64,000 bases of DNA from positions 1,178,001-1,242,000 of the forward strand of contig JABTTW010000001.1 of NCBI GenBank assembly GCA_015075745.1, in the 5' to 3' direction. The notes under the pieces were generated by a model. That model saw nothing but the letters and a program-made list of their open reading frames with translations, did no database searches and had not been told where the DNA came from. A program made the translations under genes and the position numbers. The DNA is from Planctomycetia bacterium (GTDB taxonomy: Bacteria > Planctomycetota > Phycisphaerae > UBA1845 > UTPLA1). The number at the start of each line of letters is the position of its first letter. Position 1 is the stretch's first letter. Below are positions 36,415 to 43,800 of the stretch, piece by piece.

Positions 36415-37193
36415 GCGACGGGACGATCCTTGATGCGCCATCGGTCATGGCGTCGCTGACCTGGGCGGCGCAGCGGCAGTCCCCGGTCAGCGTTTCGCTG
36501 ATGACCGAGGGAGGCTGGCATAGCCTTCGATCCAACCTGCTTCGATACGATCCGCAGCAGGGCATTTTGCAAATCATCTATCCCATTGCGCTCACGACGA
36601 TGGCTCCGCCCGAGATGAATGTCGGCCAGGAGCTGGGTATTTCCCTTCGTCGCGGTCATAAGAAGTGTGTCTTTGTGTGTCGCATCGTCCTTCGGCGTCT
36701 CGACAGGACCGACGATGACAAGCCGGTGGACACGCTGCTGCTTCGCGCGCCGGAGGAGGTCCGCGAGCTTCAGCGCCGCGTCTATCAACGCGTCATCATT
36801 CCGCGGGAGCGCGTGATTCCCTGCAAGCTGTGGCAAAACGGGCTGCCCAATCGCGAGGCGATGGCCTGGCCTTTGTGCACCGGCCACCTTGCAAATGTTT
36901 CGCTTGGGGGCGTCCTGCTGGACATCGCCGGCGATCAGAACCCTCGGCTTAGCGTCGGCGATCTGGTCGGCGTGGAAATCAAGCCTCAATCAGAGGCTAA
37001 GACTCTTCAAGTCGAGGCGATGTATCGGCATTGCCTTGTCTCCGGGCCCATGCGGATCGGTCTGGGTTTGCAGTTCATCGGTCTGGAGCATGATCGCCCC
37101 GGGCGATCGAGCATCAGCGAGCTCGCGGACTTTGTGAAGTGGGCAAGGCGGCTGAGCAACCCGGACCATTCGCCTCGATTGGACGACGAATAG
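36411..37193 (+). CDS. Second PilZ/YcgR-like protein
   Basis: 260 residues, overlapping the preceding PilZ gene as ATGA. It has the same two-part layout: an N-terminal beta-rich half ending in VDTLLLRAPEEVRELQ, then RRVYQRVIIP (an RxxxR-like site) and ANVSLGGVLLDI (N-x-S-x-x-G). The closing strand IGLGLQFIGLEHD is typical. The sequences are only distantly similar to each other, so the two may form a heteromer or sense c-di-GMP with different affinity. Confidence 0.72.
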   Translation: MSDGTILDAPSVMASLTWAAQRQSPVSVSLMTEGGWHSLRSNLLRYDPQQGILQIIYPIALTTMAPPEMNVGQELGISLRRGHKKCVFVCRIVLRRLDRTDDDKPVDTLLLRAPEEVRELQRRVYQRVIIPRERVIPCKLWQNGLPNREAMAWPLCTGHLANVSLGGVLLDIAGDQNPRLSVGDLVGVEIKPQSEAKTLQVEAMYRHCLVSGPMRIGLGLQFIGLEHDRPGRSSISELADFVKWARRLSNPDHSPRLDDE

Positions 37194-37292
37194 TACGCCC
37201 ATCGCGCAAGGTCTGCCGACGTATCGGTGCAATCTGCCGAACCCCCATCGCATCGCGGCGCGAATACAAAGAATGACTCTTGAAATGCGCGC

Positions 37293-37372
37293 AAAAAAAG
37301 AGGATCCGAGCTCGCCGTTACTCGGATCCTCCAAGCCAGGCTGTCCCGCCTAACAGCGGAAGACCCACAGCC
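37293..37372 (-). ncRNA. Candidate 80-nt small RNA with intrinsic terminator
   Basis: On the minus strand a TATAGA box (37384-37379) is followed six bases later by a G that opens a hairpin: GGCTGT (37372-37367) pairs with ACAGCC (37344-37339), with an inner GCGG/CCGC pair. A second perfect 11-bp hairpin, GAGGATCCGAG/CTCGGATCCTC (37331-37321 with 37310-37300), runs straight into seven T residues (37299-37293). No minus-strand gene ends just upstream, so the terminator needs another explanation than mRNA termination. No Rfam family is recognised. Confidence 0.5.
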
Positions 37373-37507
37373 TCGCGTTCTATATCGGCACCGGTCCGAG
37401 TGCGCTTGAACGGTCCCGAAAACTTCTCGACATTGTGTAATGCAATTGTGTTTTACCGCACTGAATCCGACTTGCAGCGTACGAAGGGGTCCGATAGCTT
37501 GCGCAGC

Positions 37508-38146
37508 ATGCGCGAATCCTGCGTAGAATCGGCGCGTGTTGCGACTCTGTCGCCCTGTGCGCGTATCAACAAGCCGTCGTCCGTGTTCGCGATTATTCGG
37601 ATGACGTGCTGCTTGTGGATCATCACCCAGCACTGTGCGTGTGAGGACGACCTTCCCGCCGTGCCGGAGGAAGCACCGCCGGCCCCCATCTCGCTGGACG
37701 TCGAGCACATGGGAGTTTTCAAGGCGGACCGGGAGATTGCCTTTACGAACATGGTGCTGGTGTGGCAACCGGACCCGGCGCAATCGGGACGCTCGGCGAT
37801 CTCACTGACGAGCGAGCGGCCGATGCCGGACCGATCGCGCGTTTTGTTCGGTAGCTTTGTCGCTGCGTCGTCGTTGGAACGCTTGAAAGAAGAGAGCGCG
37901 GACTTTGTCGGCGGCTCGCGGTTGAATCTGCACGGCAACGGCGTCTTCTCGCCGCTGGCCGCATATCAACCGCGTTTGGCTCGATTGGAAATAAAGCGAA
38001 TCGAATCGGGGAACATCAGCGGGACCATTCACGGCGAGTTTCAATGTTTTCGATTGATGCAGCCATCCACGAAGCCGACCACGGTTGAGGGGGTGTTCGA
38101 ATTCTCCGCGAAGCTTCTTGACCGAACGGCGCCGGCCCGGCCTTAA
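37508..38146 (+). CDS. Putative secreted or lipid-anchored protein of unknown function
   Basis: 212 residues from the ATG at 37508; 181 if the ATG at 37601 is used. The stretch around residues 24-46 (VFAIIRMTCCLWIITQHCAC) resembles a signal sequence ending at a Cys, perhaps a lipoprotein. A Pro-rich linker (VPEEAPPAPIS) and about 150 residues of beta-type sequence follow, with no known motif. The start is uncertain because no good ribosome-binding site is visible. It faces the kinase gene tail to tail with 29 bp between stops. Confidence 0.5.
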   Translation: MRESCVESARVATLSPCARINKPSSVFAIIRMTCCLWIITQHCACEDDLPAVPEEAPPAPISLDVEHMGVFKADREIAFTNMVLVWQPDPAQSGRSAISLTSERPMPDRSRVLFGSFVAASSLERLKEESADFVGGSRLNLHGNGVFSPLAAYQPRLARLEIKRIESGNISGTIHGEFQCFRLMQPSTKPTTVEGVFEFSAKLLDRTAPARP

Positions 38147-38175
38147 GCCAGACGCGGTAAGCCAGCCAAAAACGA

Positions 38176-40971
38176 CTAAGGCGCGGGGTCAGACGCCTTG
38201 GAGAGGGTAAGCGCCTCTTCGCATTTGGCATTGTCCCTGGCGAGTTCGTCAAATACGGACAACTCCGACTCGGCGAGAAAGCCCAACTTCTTGCATTCCT
38301 CAAATGCCGTAATGCTTTTTCGCAGATGATCGGCGGTCTGCTGCCAATATCTCCGACTCTCTGCGGGCGTATGCGACTCATTCTCGGCCAAGATGGCCGA
38401 GGCCTTCGCGATCCCCTGAAAATTGATCGCCCGATTGCGGACGATGATGGCATCGACATTGTCTGAGCCGAGTAATTCCTCGTCGTGTTCGAGCGCTTCG
38501 CGATAGAGCTCGATGGCGTCATGCGGACGATCGGTCTCCAGCATCAGGGTCGCGTAGTTGGTCAGCACGACGGCGAGATCGCCGCGCGCCAGGCCGCTCG
38601 CCGGATCCTGTCGGTGGAGTCGGCGTGCAATGTCGATGGCTTTCTTGAAGTCCGCATCCGCCTCTTCGTTGCGCTTCATCTCGGATTCGACGACGGCCAG
38701 GGCCGCGGCCCCGACGTACACGTCGCGCAGGGCCTGGGCATCGACCTTATCCGCCGCCGCCAGCTCTTCCGACAGGACGAGCGACTTACGCATGTAATCG
38801 AGGGCCTCGTCCATTCGGCCCATGTTCTTCAAGGTGCGCGCGATGCCGTCATAGGCGACGGCGATACCGCGAGTTGTGCGGATGTTGTCCGGTTCGGCGG
38901 CCGCAAGCGATTCGCAAACCGACAGAATCTCCTTGAAATACCCGAGCGCCTCTTCATCGCGACCCAGCCGCGAATGCAGACGCGCCAGCTTGCTCAGGCT
39001 GACCGGCACGTCGAAGGGATATTTCTTTCGCCCTTCCTCTGTAGCCACGATGGCCCGGGCTTGTTTCAGCGATTTCTCCAGAAAGGGAAATGCCTTTTCC
39101 GGATGGGCCTGCTGAGAGAGCGCCTCGCCCAGTCGTCCGTAGGCAAATGAGACGTCGCGCCGGGCTTGTATTTCGTCGGGGCGATCCTTGAGCAGATCTT
39201 CTGATCGCTTCAGCGCCTCCCGATAAGTCTCGGTGGCCAACTGAATGTCGCCTTTGACCGAGTATGCATCCGCTATGCGGTTCATGGCGATGACGGCGTT
39301 TCGGCGATCGACGACCGAATCGGCGCCGCTTGCCCGGGCGGCGTCGTCATAAAGCGATTGCGCCTTCCTATAGCTGGCGAGCGCGCCGTCGATGTCGCCA
39401 AGATGAGCGCCGCCTGATCCTCCCTGAATGTCTCCAAGGGTCAAATATGCGACGCCCAACTCCCTCAGCAGGCCGGGTTCCTGTCCGGCGGAGCGGTGCA
39501 GTCCGTCGAGGTACTTCAGTGCGGTGGTCACGAGGAGCTGTCGGGCCGGCGTCGCCCCGGGGAGGTCCGCAATTTTGTCGTGGATGTCAAAGATAAACGC
39601 ATGGGCCAATCCGCGGAGATCATCGAATCGCTCCCGAGCCAGCGCCTCAGCCGCAACCGCCTTGTCACGCTGCTCCTGTGCGATCTGAGCCTCGGCCCGG
39701 GCATGTTCCCACAACCGATTGACGTTGCCATACATGAACAGCAAGGCAATTGTGGACCCGCTGACCAGAATCATGAACGCCGCGACCACGCCAATCGCCA
39801 GCCGATGTCTGCGCATGGTCTTGCGCAAAACATACCACCCGCTGTCGCGCTTGGCGTCGATCGGCTCCCCTGCGAGGTAGTGCCGAACGTCGCGCGCCAG
39901 TTCGCCGGCGCTTTGATAGCGGCGGTCTCGATCCTTGGCCAGCGCTTTGAGGACGATCGTCTCGACCTCCTGATCTATCGGGCAACCCCCGCGGCCGGAC
40001 CGATCCGCGAGAACGCCGGTGTCCGCTGTCCAGGCGCGGTTGGGTGGCTTGGGGTCCGTCCGCGTGATGTGATGCAGCACATCCACCATCTCACCGACGA
40101 CCGGGTATGGGTAAGTGCCGGTCAGCATTTCATAAAGCACGACTCCGAGGGCATACACGTCCGTTCGAACGTCCACCTCTTCCGTTTTGCCGCGCGTTTG
40201 TTCCGGCGACATATAGGGAAGGGTGCCGAGGACCTGTCCGGACATGGAGACGGCATGATCGACGCCTCCGGCCACGGCCTTGGCGAGGCCGAAGTCGAGA
40301 ATCTTTGGATTGTCCTCGGCGTCGACGACGATATTTAGCGGCTTGATGTCGCGGTGGATGACTCCCTTTTGGTGGGCGAAGCTGACGGCCTCCGCAATGC
40401 GTGCGAACAGGTCCAGCGACTCCCTTAGCGAGGGCCTTTTTGCGCTGACATATTCCTGCAGGCGGTAGCCGGAAACGTAATCCATCACGTAATACTGGCG
40501 TTGATCCGAGGTAAGACCCGAATCGAAGATCGCCACAATGCTGGGATGCTTGAGACTGGCGACCAACTCAACCTCGCGATCAAACCTCCGCCGAGAGGCC
40601 TGCGATGCGTAGGGGCCCTCCAGCAGAACCTTGATGGCCACGCGCCGCTTGGTGGATTGCTGCACTGCCTGATAAACGATGCCCTGCCCGCCGTGGTGTA
40701 TCTCTCGAATAATCTGATAGCCTGGAATCAAATCTTTCGGGAGCGGTCCTGGAATGGGCTGATCGTTACCCGATCGGGCGTAGTCTCCCGGTGTGAAGTT
40801 CAGCTCGCGAACGCGATCGGCCAGCTTGTCATATTTCTCCCGGAGCGCTTGCACGCGCCCGGCACATGCTTCGCAACCTGCCAGGTGTGCCTCCAGTATG
40901 CGTTCCTGCTCGGCGTCGAGATCGCCTCCGTGGTACAGGTTCAGCGCGCTGTCAGTGGGACAACTGCTCAT
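38176..40971 (-). CDS. Ser/Thr protein kinase with N-terminal zinc finger and TPR sensor region
   Basis: 931 residues. Residues 29-36 carry HLAGCEAC, the HxxxCxxC of anti-sigma zinc fingers. The kinase domain (about 85-375) has a glycine-rich loop IHHGGQGIVY, Lys114, HRDIKPLN with Asp208, DFG at 226-228 and MSPEQ. One transmembrane helix lies at about 397-418. The remaining 500 residues are tetratricopeptide-type helical repeats. Its ATG overlaps the stop of the ECF sigma gene. In planctomycetes such coupled pairs are thought to form signalling units in which the kinase, with its ZAS-like finger, controls the sigma factor. That is inferred here from the context. Confidence 0.9.
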   Translation of the reverse strand: MSSCPTDSALNLYHGGDLDAEQERILEAHLAGCEACAGRVQALREKYDKLADRVRELNFTPGDYARSGNDQPIPGPLPKDLIPGYQIIREIHHGGQGIVYQAVQQSTKRRVAIKVLLEGPYASQASRRRFDREVELVASLKHPSIVAIFDSGLTSDQRQYYVMDYVSGYRLQEYVSAKRPSLRESLDLFARIAEAVSFAHQKGVIHRDIKPLNIVVDAEDNPKILDFGLAKAVAGGVDHAVSMSGQVLGTLPYMSPEQTRGKTEEVDVRTDVYALGVVLYEMLTGTYPYPVVGEMVDVLHHITRTDPKPPNRAWTADTGVLADRSGRGGCPIDQEVETIVLKALAKDRDRRYQSAGELARDVRHYLAGEPIDAKRDSGWYVLRKTMRRHRLAIGVVAAFMILVSGSTIALLFMYGNVNRLWEHARAEAQIAQEQRDKAVAAEALARERFDDLRGLAHAFIFDIHDKIADLPGATPARQLLVTTALKYLDGLHRSAGQEPGLLRELGVAYLTLGDIQGGSGGAHLGDIDGALASYRKAQSLYDDAARASGADSVVDRRNAVIAMNRIADAYSVKGDIQLATETYREALKRSEDLLKDRPDEIQARRDVSFAYGRLGEALSQQAHPEKAFPFLEKSLKQARAIVATEEGRKKYPFDVPVSLSKLARLHSRLGRDEEALGYFKEILSVCESLAAAEPDNIRTTRGIAVAYDGIARTLKNMGRMDEALDYMRKSLVLSEELAAADKVDAQALRDVYVGAAALAVVESEMKRNEEADADFKKAIDIARRLHRQDPASGLARGDLAVVLTNYATLMLETDRPHDAIELYREALEHDEELLGSDNVDAIIVRNRAINFQGIAKASAILAENESHTPAESRRYWQQTADHLRKSITAFEECKKLGFLAESELSVFDELARDNAKCEEALTLSKASDPAP

Positions 40972-41552
40972 CTCGCCTCTTCGGCCCCGTCGGTGAGCTC
41001 GGCCATTCGCTCGGCGAGCCGCTTGGTAATTCGGTACTTGGCCTTGTGAACCTGGTTGGCATTTACGCCGAGTTCTTTGCAGACATCTTCGACATCCCGC
41101 TCCTCGATCACATAGAGATGGAATGCCCGAAAGGTCGCTTCCTCGACCTCGGTCCGCACCATACGGAGGGCGTGCTTGAGATGCTCATCCATCCACACCT
41201 GATCGAACAACTCTTCGGGATTTGCGTCTTTTGCCTCGGCCACGCGGAAGACCTGGCTCTCGGCAGGGCGCTCATGACAATCTCGCAGCAGGTTGCGAAC
41301 GCGATTGTTCACGAGGGTCCGCAGCCAACCTTTGAAGCGGCCCTTCTTGGGGTCGTACTCGAAGCCCTCAATGTGCTGGCCGATTGCGGTCATGCAGTGC
41401 TGGACCACGTCCTCTGCCTGGCTGTGGTCGAGTCCGCGCATCAGGGCGAACCGGTAGAGCATCGGTCGATAGATGTGGTCGAACTCCTCCCAGGCCGACT
41501 GGTCGCGGCGATCACGAATTCGAAGGAGCAGACTGGCACGTGTCGTGTTCAT
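40968..41552 (-). CDS. ECF-family RNA polymerase sigma factor
   Basis: 194 residues. Region 2 reads WEEFDHIYRPMLYRFALMRGLDHSQAEDVVQHCMTAI, and the following KGRFKGWLRTLVNNRVRNLLRD is typical of planctomycete ECF groups. Region 4 (TFRAFHLYVIEERDVEDVCKELGVNANQVHKAKYRITKRL) contains the -35-binding HTH. It is cotranscribed with the overlapping kinase gene. Confidence 0.92.
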   Translation of the reverse strand: MNTTRASLLLRIRDRRDQSAWEEFDHIYRPMLYRFALMRGLDHSQAEDVVQHCMTAIGQHIEGFEYDPKKGRFKGWLRTLVNNRVRNLLRDCHERPAESQVFRVAEAKDANPEELFDQVWMDEHLKHALRMVRTEVEEATFRAFHLYVIEERDVEDVCKELGVNANQVHKAKYRITKRLAERMAELTDGAEEAR

Positions 41553-41746
41553 GATGGGCCCATGCCTGGCTCACATTCTATCGCACAGAGCTCTGCAGAT
41601 CACGGTCTCAATAGAACTAATGGCGCGCAATAAAGAAAAAAGTGATTTGCGAGGCAGAATCCCGGCCGTGCCGGGTACCTGAATTAACCGGCCCGGAGCG
41701 ATCCGGGTGGAACGAAGTAAACAATCCTCGCAGGGAGTCGATAGTC

Positions 41747-42031
41747 ATGAATGCTCGAAAGAATGGCAAGAATCTGGTTGTCCGCATCGCCAAGTCGTGT
41801 TTGTCCGTCGTGCTCGGCGGTGCAGTCATGGTCGGCAGCGTCGGCTGCGATGAGAAACAATTGATGGACCTGGCCCGCGATCTGATCAGCGGCAGCCTGC
41901 AAGGTGGTGAAGGCGGTCAGCCGCCCTCGCTCACACCGCCGGGGGACGATCCGACAGACTCGGGATTTCCCGGAACCGGATGGGAGGACGACTGGGGATC
42001 CGGTGATTCGTACGATTGCGGATGTTTCTGA
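41747..42031 (+). CDS. Small putative lipoprotein
   Basis: 94 residues from the ATG at 41747, with GGGAG about a dozen bases upstream. A basic start (NARKNGKNLVVRIAK), a hydrophobic core and SVGC (Cys34) make a lipoprotein signal. The mature part is short, acidic and rich in Gly, Pro and Asp, ending DSYDCGCF. It has its own terminator and is divergent from the sigma/kinase operon 190 bp away. It could be a target or sensor of that system; no homology is recognised. Confidence 0.65.
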   Translation: MNARKNGKNLVVRIAKSCLSVVLGGAVMVGSVGCDEKQLMDLARDLISGSLQGGEGGQPPSLTPPGDDPTDSGFPGTGWEDDWGSGDSYDCGCF

Positions 42032-42059
42032 GAATGAATTAACGCAAAAAGACGCGGAG

Positions 42060-42097
42060 GCCCCGGTCAGGATCAGCCGGGGCTTTCGCTTTTTTTT
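42060..42097 (+). terminator. Intrinsic terminator of the small lipoprotein gene
   Basis: GCCCCGG (42060-42066) pairs with CCGGGGC (42077-42083); TTTCGC and eight T residues follow (42090-42097). Confidence 0.85.
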
Positions 42098-42139
42098 AGG
42101 GCAAGCTGAGGATTGACCAAGATCTTCTGCGAACTATGA

Positions 42140-42907
42140 CTATTCGCTGTCGGCCGGTTGGCCAGCGCTGATGGAGGCCAAGTACGCGGCAATGACCTCT
42201 TTGGGCGGACCGTCCATGGCGGCATGTCCGTCACGAATCCAGATGGCGCGGTTGCAGAATTGCTCAATGAGCTCCATCGAGTGCGAGACCATGATGACGA
42301 TCTTGGTGCGCTCAATGAGCGATCGCATTCGGGCGAGGGCCTTTTCCTGAAAGCCGGCGTCGCCGCCGTTGAAGACTTCGTCGAGCAGGAGGATGTCTGG
42401 AGAAACCTCGGTCGCGGTGGTGAAGGCCAGGCGCATGGCCATGCCGGTCGAATAATACTTGACGGGTGAATCCGCGAATTTCTGCAACTCGGCAAAATCG
42501 AGAATGCTCTCGACACGGCGCGTCATTTCCTTGCGGTCGATGCCGAGAATGGCACCCGCCTGAAGGATATTTTCCCGGCCGGTGAGTTCGCCGTTGAAGC
42601 CGAAGCCAACGGTGAAGAGCGGAATCAGGAATCCCTCCTGCTCGACTCGGCCGCTGGTCGGTCGATAGATGCCGGAAAGTACGCGGAGAAGCGTGCTCTT
42701 ACCGGCGCCGTTGCGGCCCACAATGCCGACTCGGTCGCCGGGCGAGAAGTTGAGCGAGACATCCTTGAGCGCCCAGAACTCAGTGACACCGTTGTCCTGG
42801 GACTTTCCGCGCAGCCAATGGATGACCGTTTCCTTGATATTCGGATGACGGTTCCGATAGAGCCGGAAACGAAGGCTGATGTTGTCGGCGCGGATGTATG
42901 GATTCAT
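42140..42907 (-). CDS. Polysaccharide export ABC transporter ATP-binding protein
   Basis: 255 residues of the Wzt/RfbE/TagH type. Walker A is GRNGAGKST, the signature region is YSTGMAMRLAF (in place of LSGGQ, as usual in this subfamily) and Walker B is ILLLDEVF. The N-terminal LRGKSQDNGVTEFWALKDVSL is typical. There is no C-terminal carbohydrate-binding domain, so export probably does not need recognition of a capped chain end. Its permease gene lies 19 bp upstream. Confidence 0.9.
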   Translation of the reverse strand: MNPYIRADNISLRFRLYRNRHPNIKETVIHWLRGKSQDNGVTEFWALKDVSLNFSPGDRVGIVGRNGAGKSTLLRVLSGIYRPTSGRVEQEGFLIPLFTVGFGFNGELTGRENILQAGAILGIDRKEMTRRVESILDFAELQKFADSPVKYYSTGMAMRLAFTTATEVSPDILLLDEVFNGGDAGFQEKALARMRSLIERTKIVIMVSHSMELIEQFCNRAIWIRDGHAAMDGPPKEVIAAYLASISAGQPADSE

Positions 42908-42926
42908 TCGAGATGGGGCCTGCCGG

Positions 42927-43709
42927 TTATAGGCGGAAAATCACATCGTCCTCGACTCGGAAAAACACGGACAGTCCGACGACAAAGCTCGCCGTGGCAA
43001 CGACGGTGGCAGTGAGCAAGACAGTCGAAGATGGCCAGACGCCCCGCGCAATCGGGGCGTCGAAAAGTTCCAGCATGTGATACATGGGATTTAGCGCGAA
43101 GTACTTCTGGTACTTGTCGGGAATGGCTTCAAAGGGGATCAGGATCGGCGTCAGATAGAACCATGCTCGCATGAACACCGCTATGAGGTGCTCGGCGTCG
43201 CGGAAATAGACCACGGCAACCGAAGCCATCGCGCCGAGACCCACCAGCATGATCAGAAGTAGCAGGATCGCATAAGGAAGGAGGGCCAACGGCGGTCCAG
43301 GCTTCATGCCGAGAAACAGAGCGATCGGCAATAAAGCAACAAGGGCCAGGAGCAACTCAACAAAAGCGAACAGGATGGTCCGCATTGGGAAAATGAGCTT
43401 GGGAAAGCGGTACTGGCGAATGTAGTTCTCGGATTGCAGGATCGAACGACACCCGCCCTCGATCGAGAGCGAGACACAGGTCCACGGCAGCAGCGTCGCA
43501 AGGAGATGCAGGGTGTACTGGCCCTTGGTGCCGGCGAAGAGGGTCGCAAAAGCGGCGGATATGACCACGAGCATGAGGAGCGGGTTGAGCAGCGACCAGA
43601 GGAAACCGAGGACGGAGCGGCGGTACTTCACCTTGATATCTTCAAGGAGAAAGTTCTTGACGATGGTCCTGGCGCGAATGATTTCGTGAAGTCGACCCGC
43701 AAGGGTCAT
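42927..43709 (-). CDS. Polysaccharide export ABC-2 permease
   Basis: 260 residues with six hydrophobic segments. The N-terminal LLEDIKVKYRRSVLGFLWSLLNPLLM is the hallmark of Wzm/TagG/KpsM-type permeases, and ALNPMYHMLELF occurs in the fifth loop. It forms the membrane channel for the adjacent ATPase and exports an O-antigen-, capsule- or teichoic-type glycan. The substrate cannot be read from sequence. Confidence 0.9.
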   Translation of the reverse strand: MTLAGRLHEIIRARTIVKNFLLEDIKVKYRRSVLGFLWSLLNPLLMLVVISAAFATLFAGTKGQYTLHLLATLLPWTCVSLSIEGGCRSILQSENYIRQYRFPKLIFPMRTILFAFVELLLALVALLPIALFLGMKPGPPLALLPYAILLLLIMLVGLGAMASVAVVYFRDAEHLIAVFMRAWFYLTPILIPFEAIPDKYQKYFALNPMYHMLELFDAPIARGVWPSSTVLLTATVVATASFVVGLSVFFRVEDDVIFRL

Positions 43710-43800
43710 GGTCCATGCTCCTCGCGGCTGACATCTTCGCCGCGAAACGCATGATTCGCCAGGGGCGAGAGAGTGTCAAGCCACGCAACGCGCAAGGGCG

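Noticed and set aside
37200-37440. Riboswitch (c-di-GMP type) beside the PilZ genes
   Set aside because: The conserved cores of the c-di-GMP-I and -II classes are not found; the hairpins fit a small RNA with terminator on the minus strand better.
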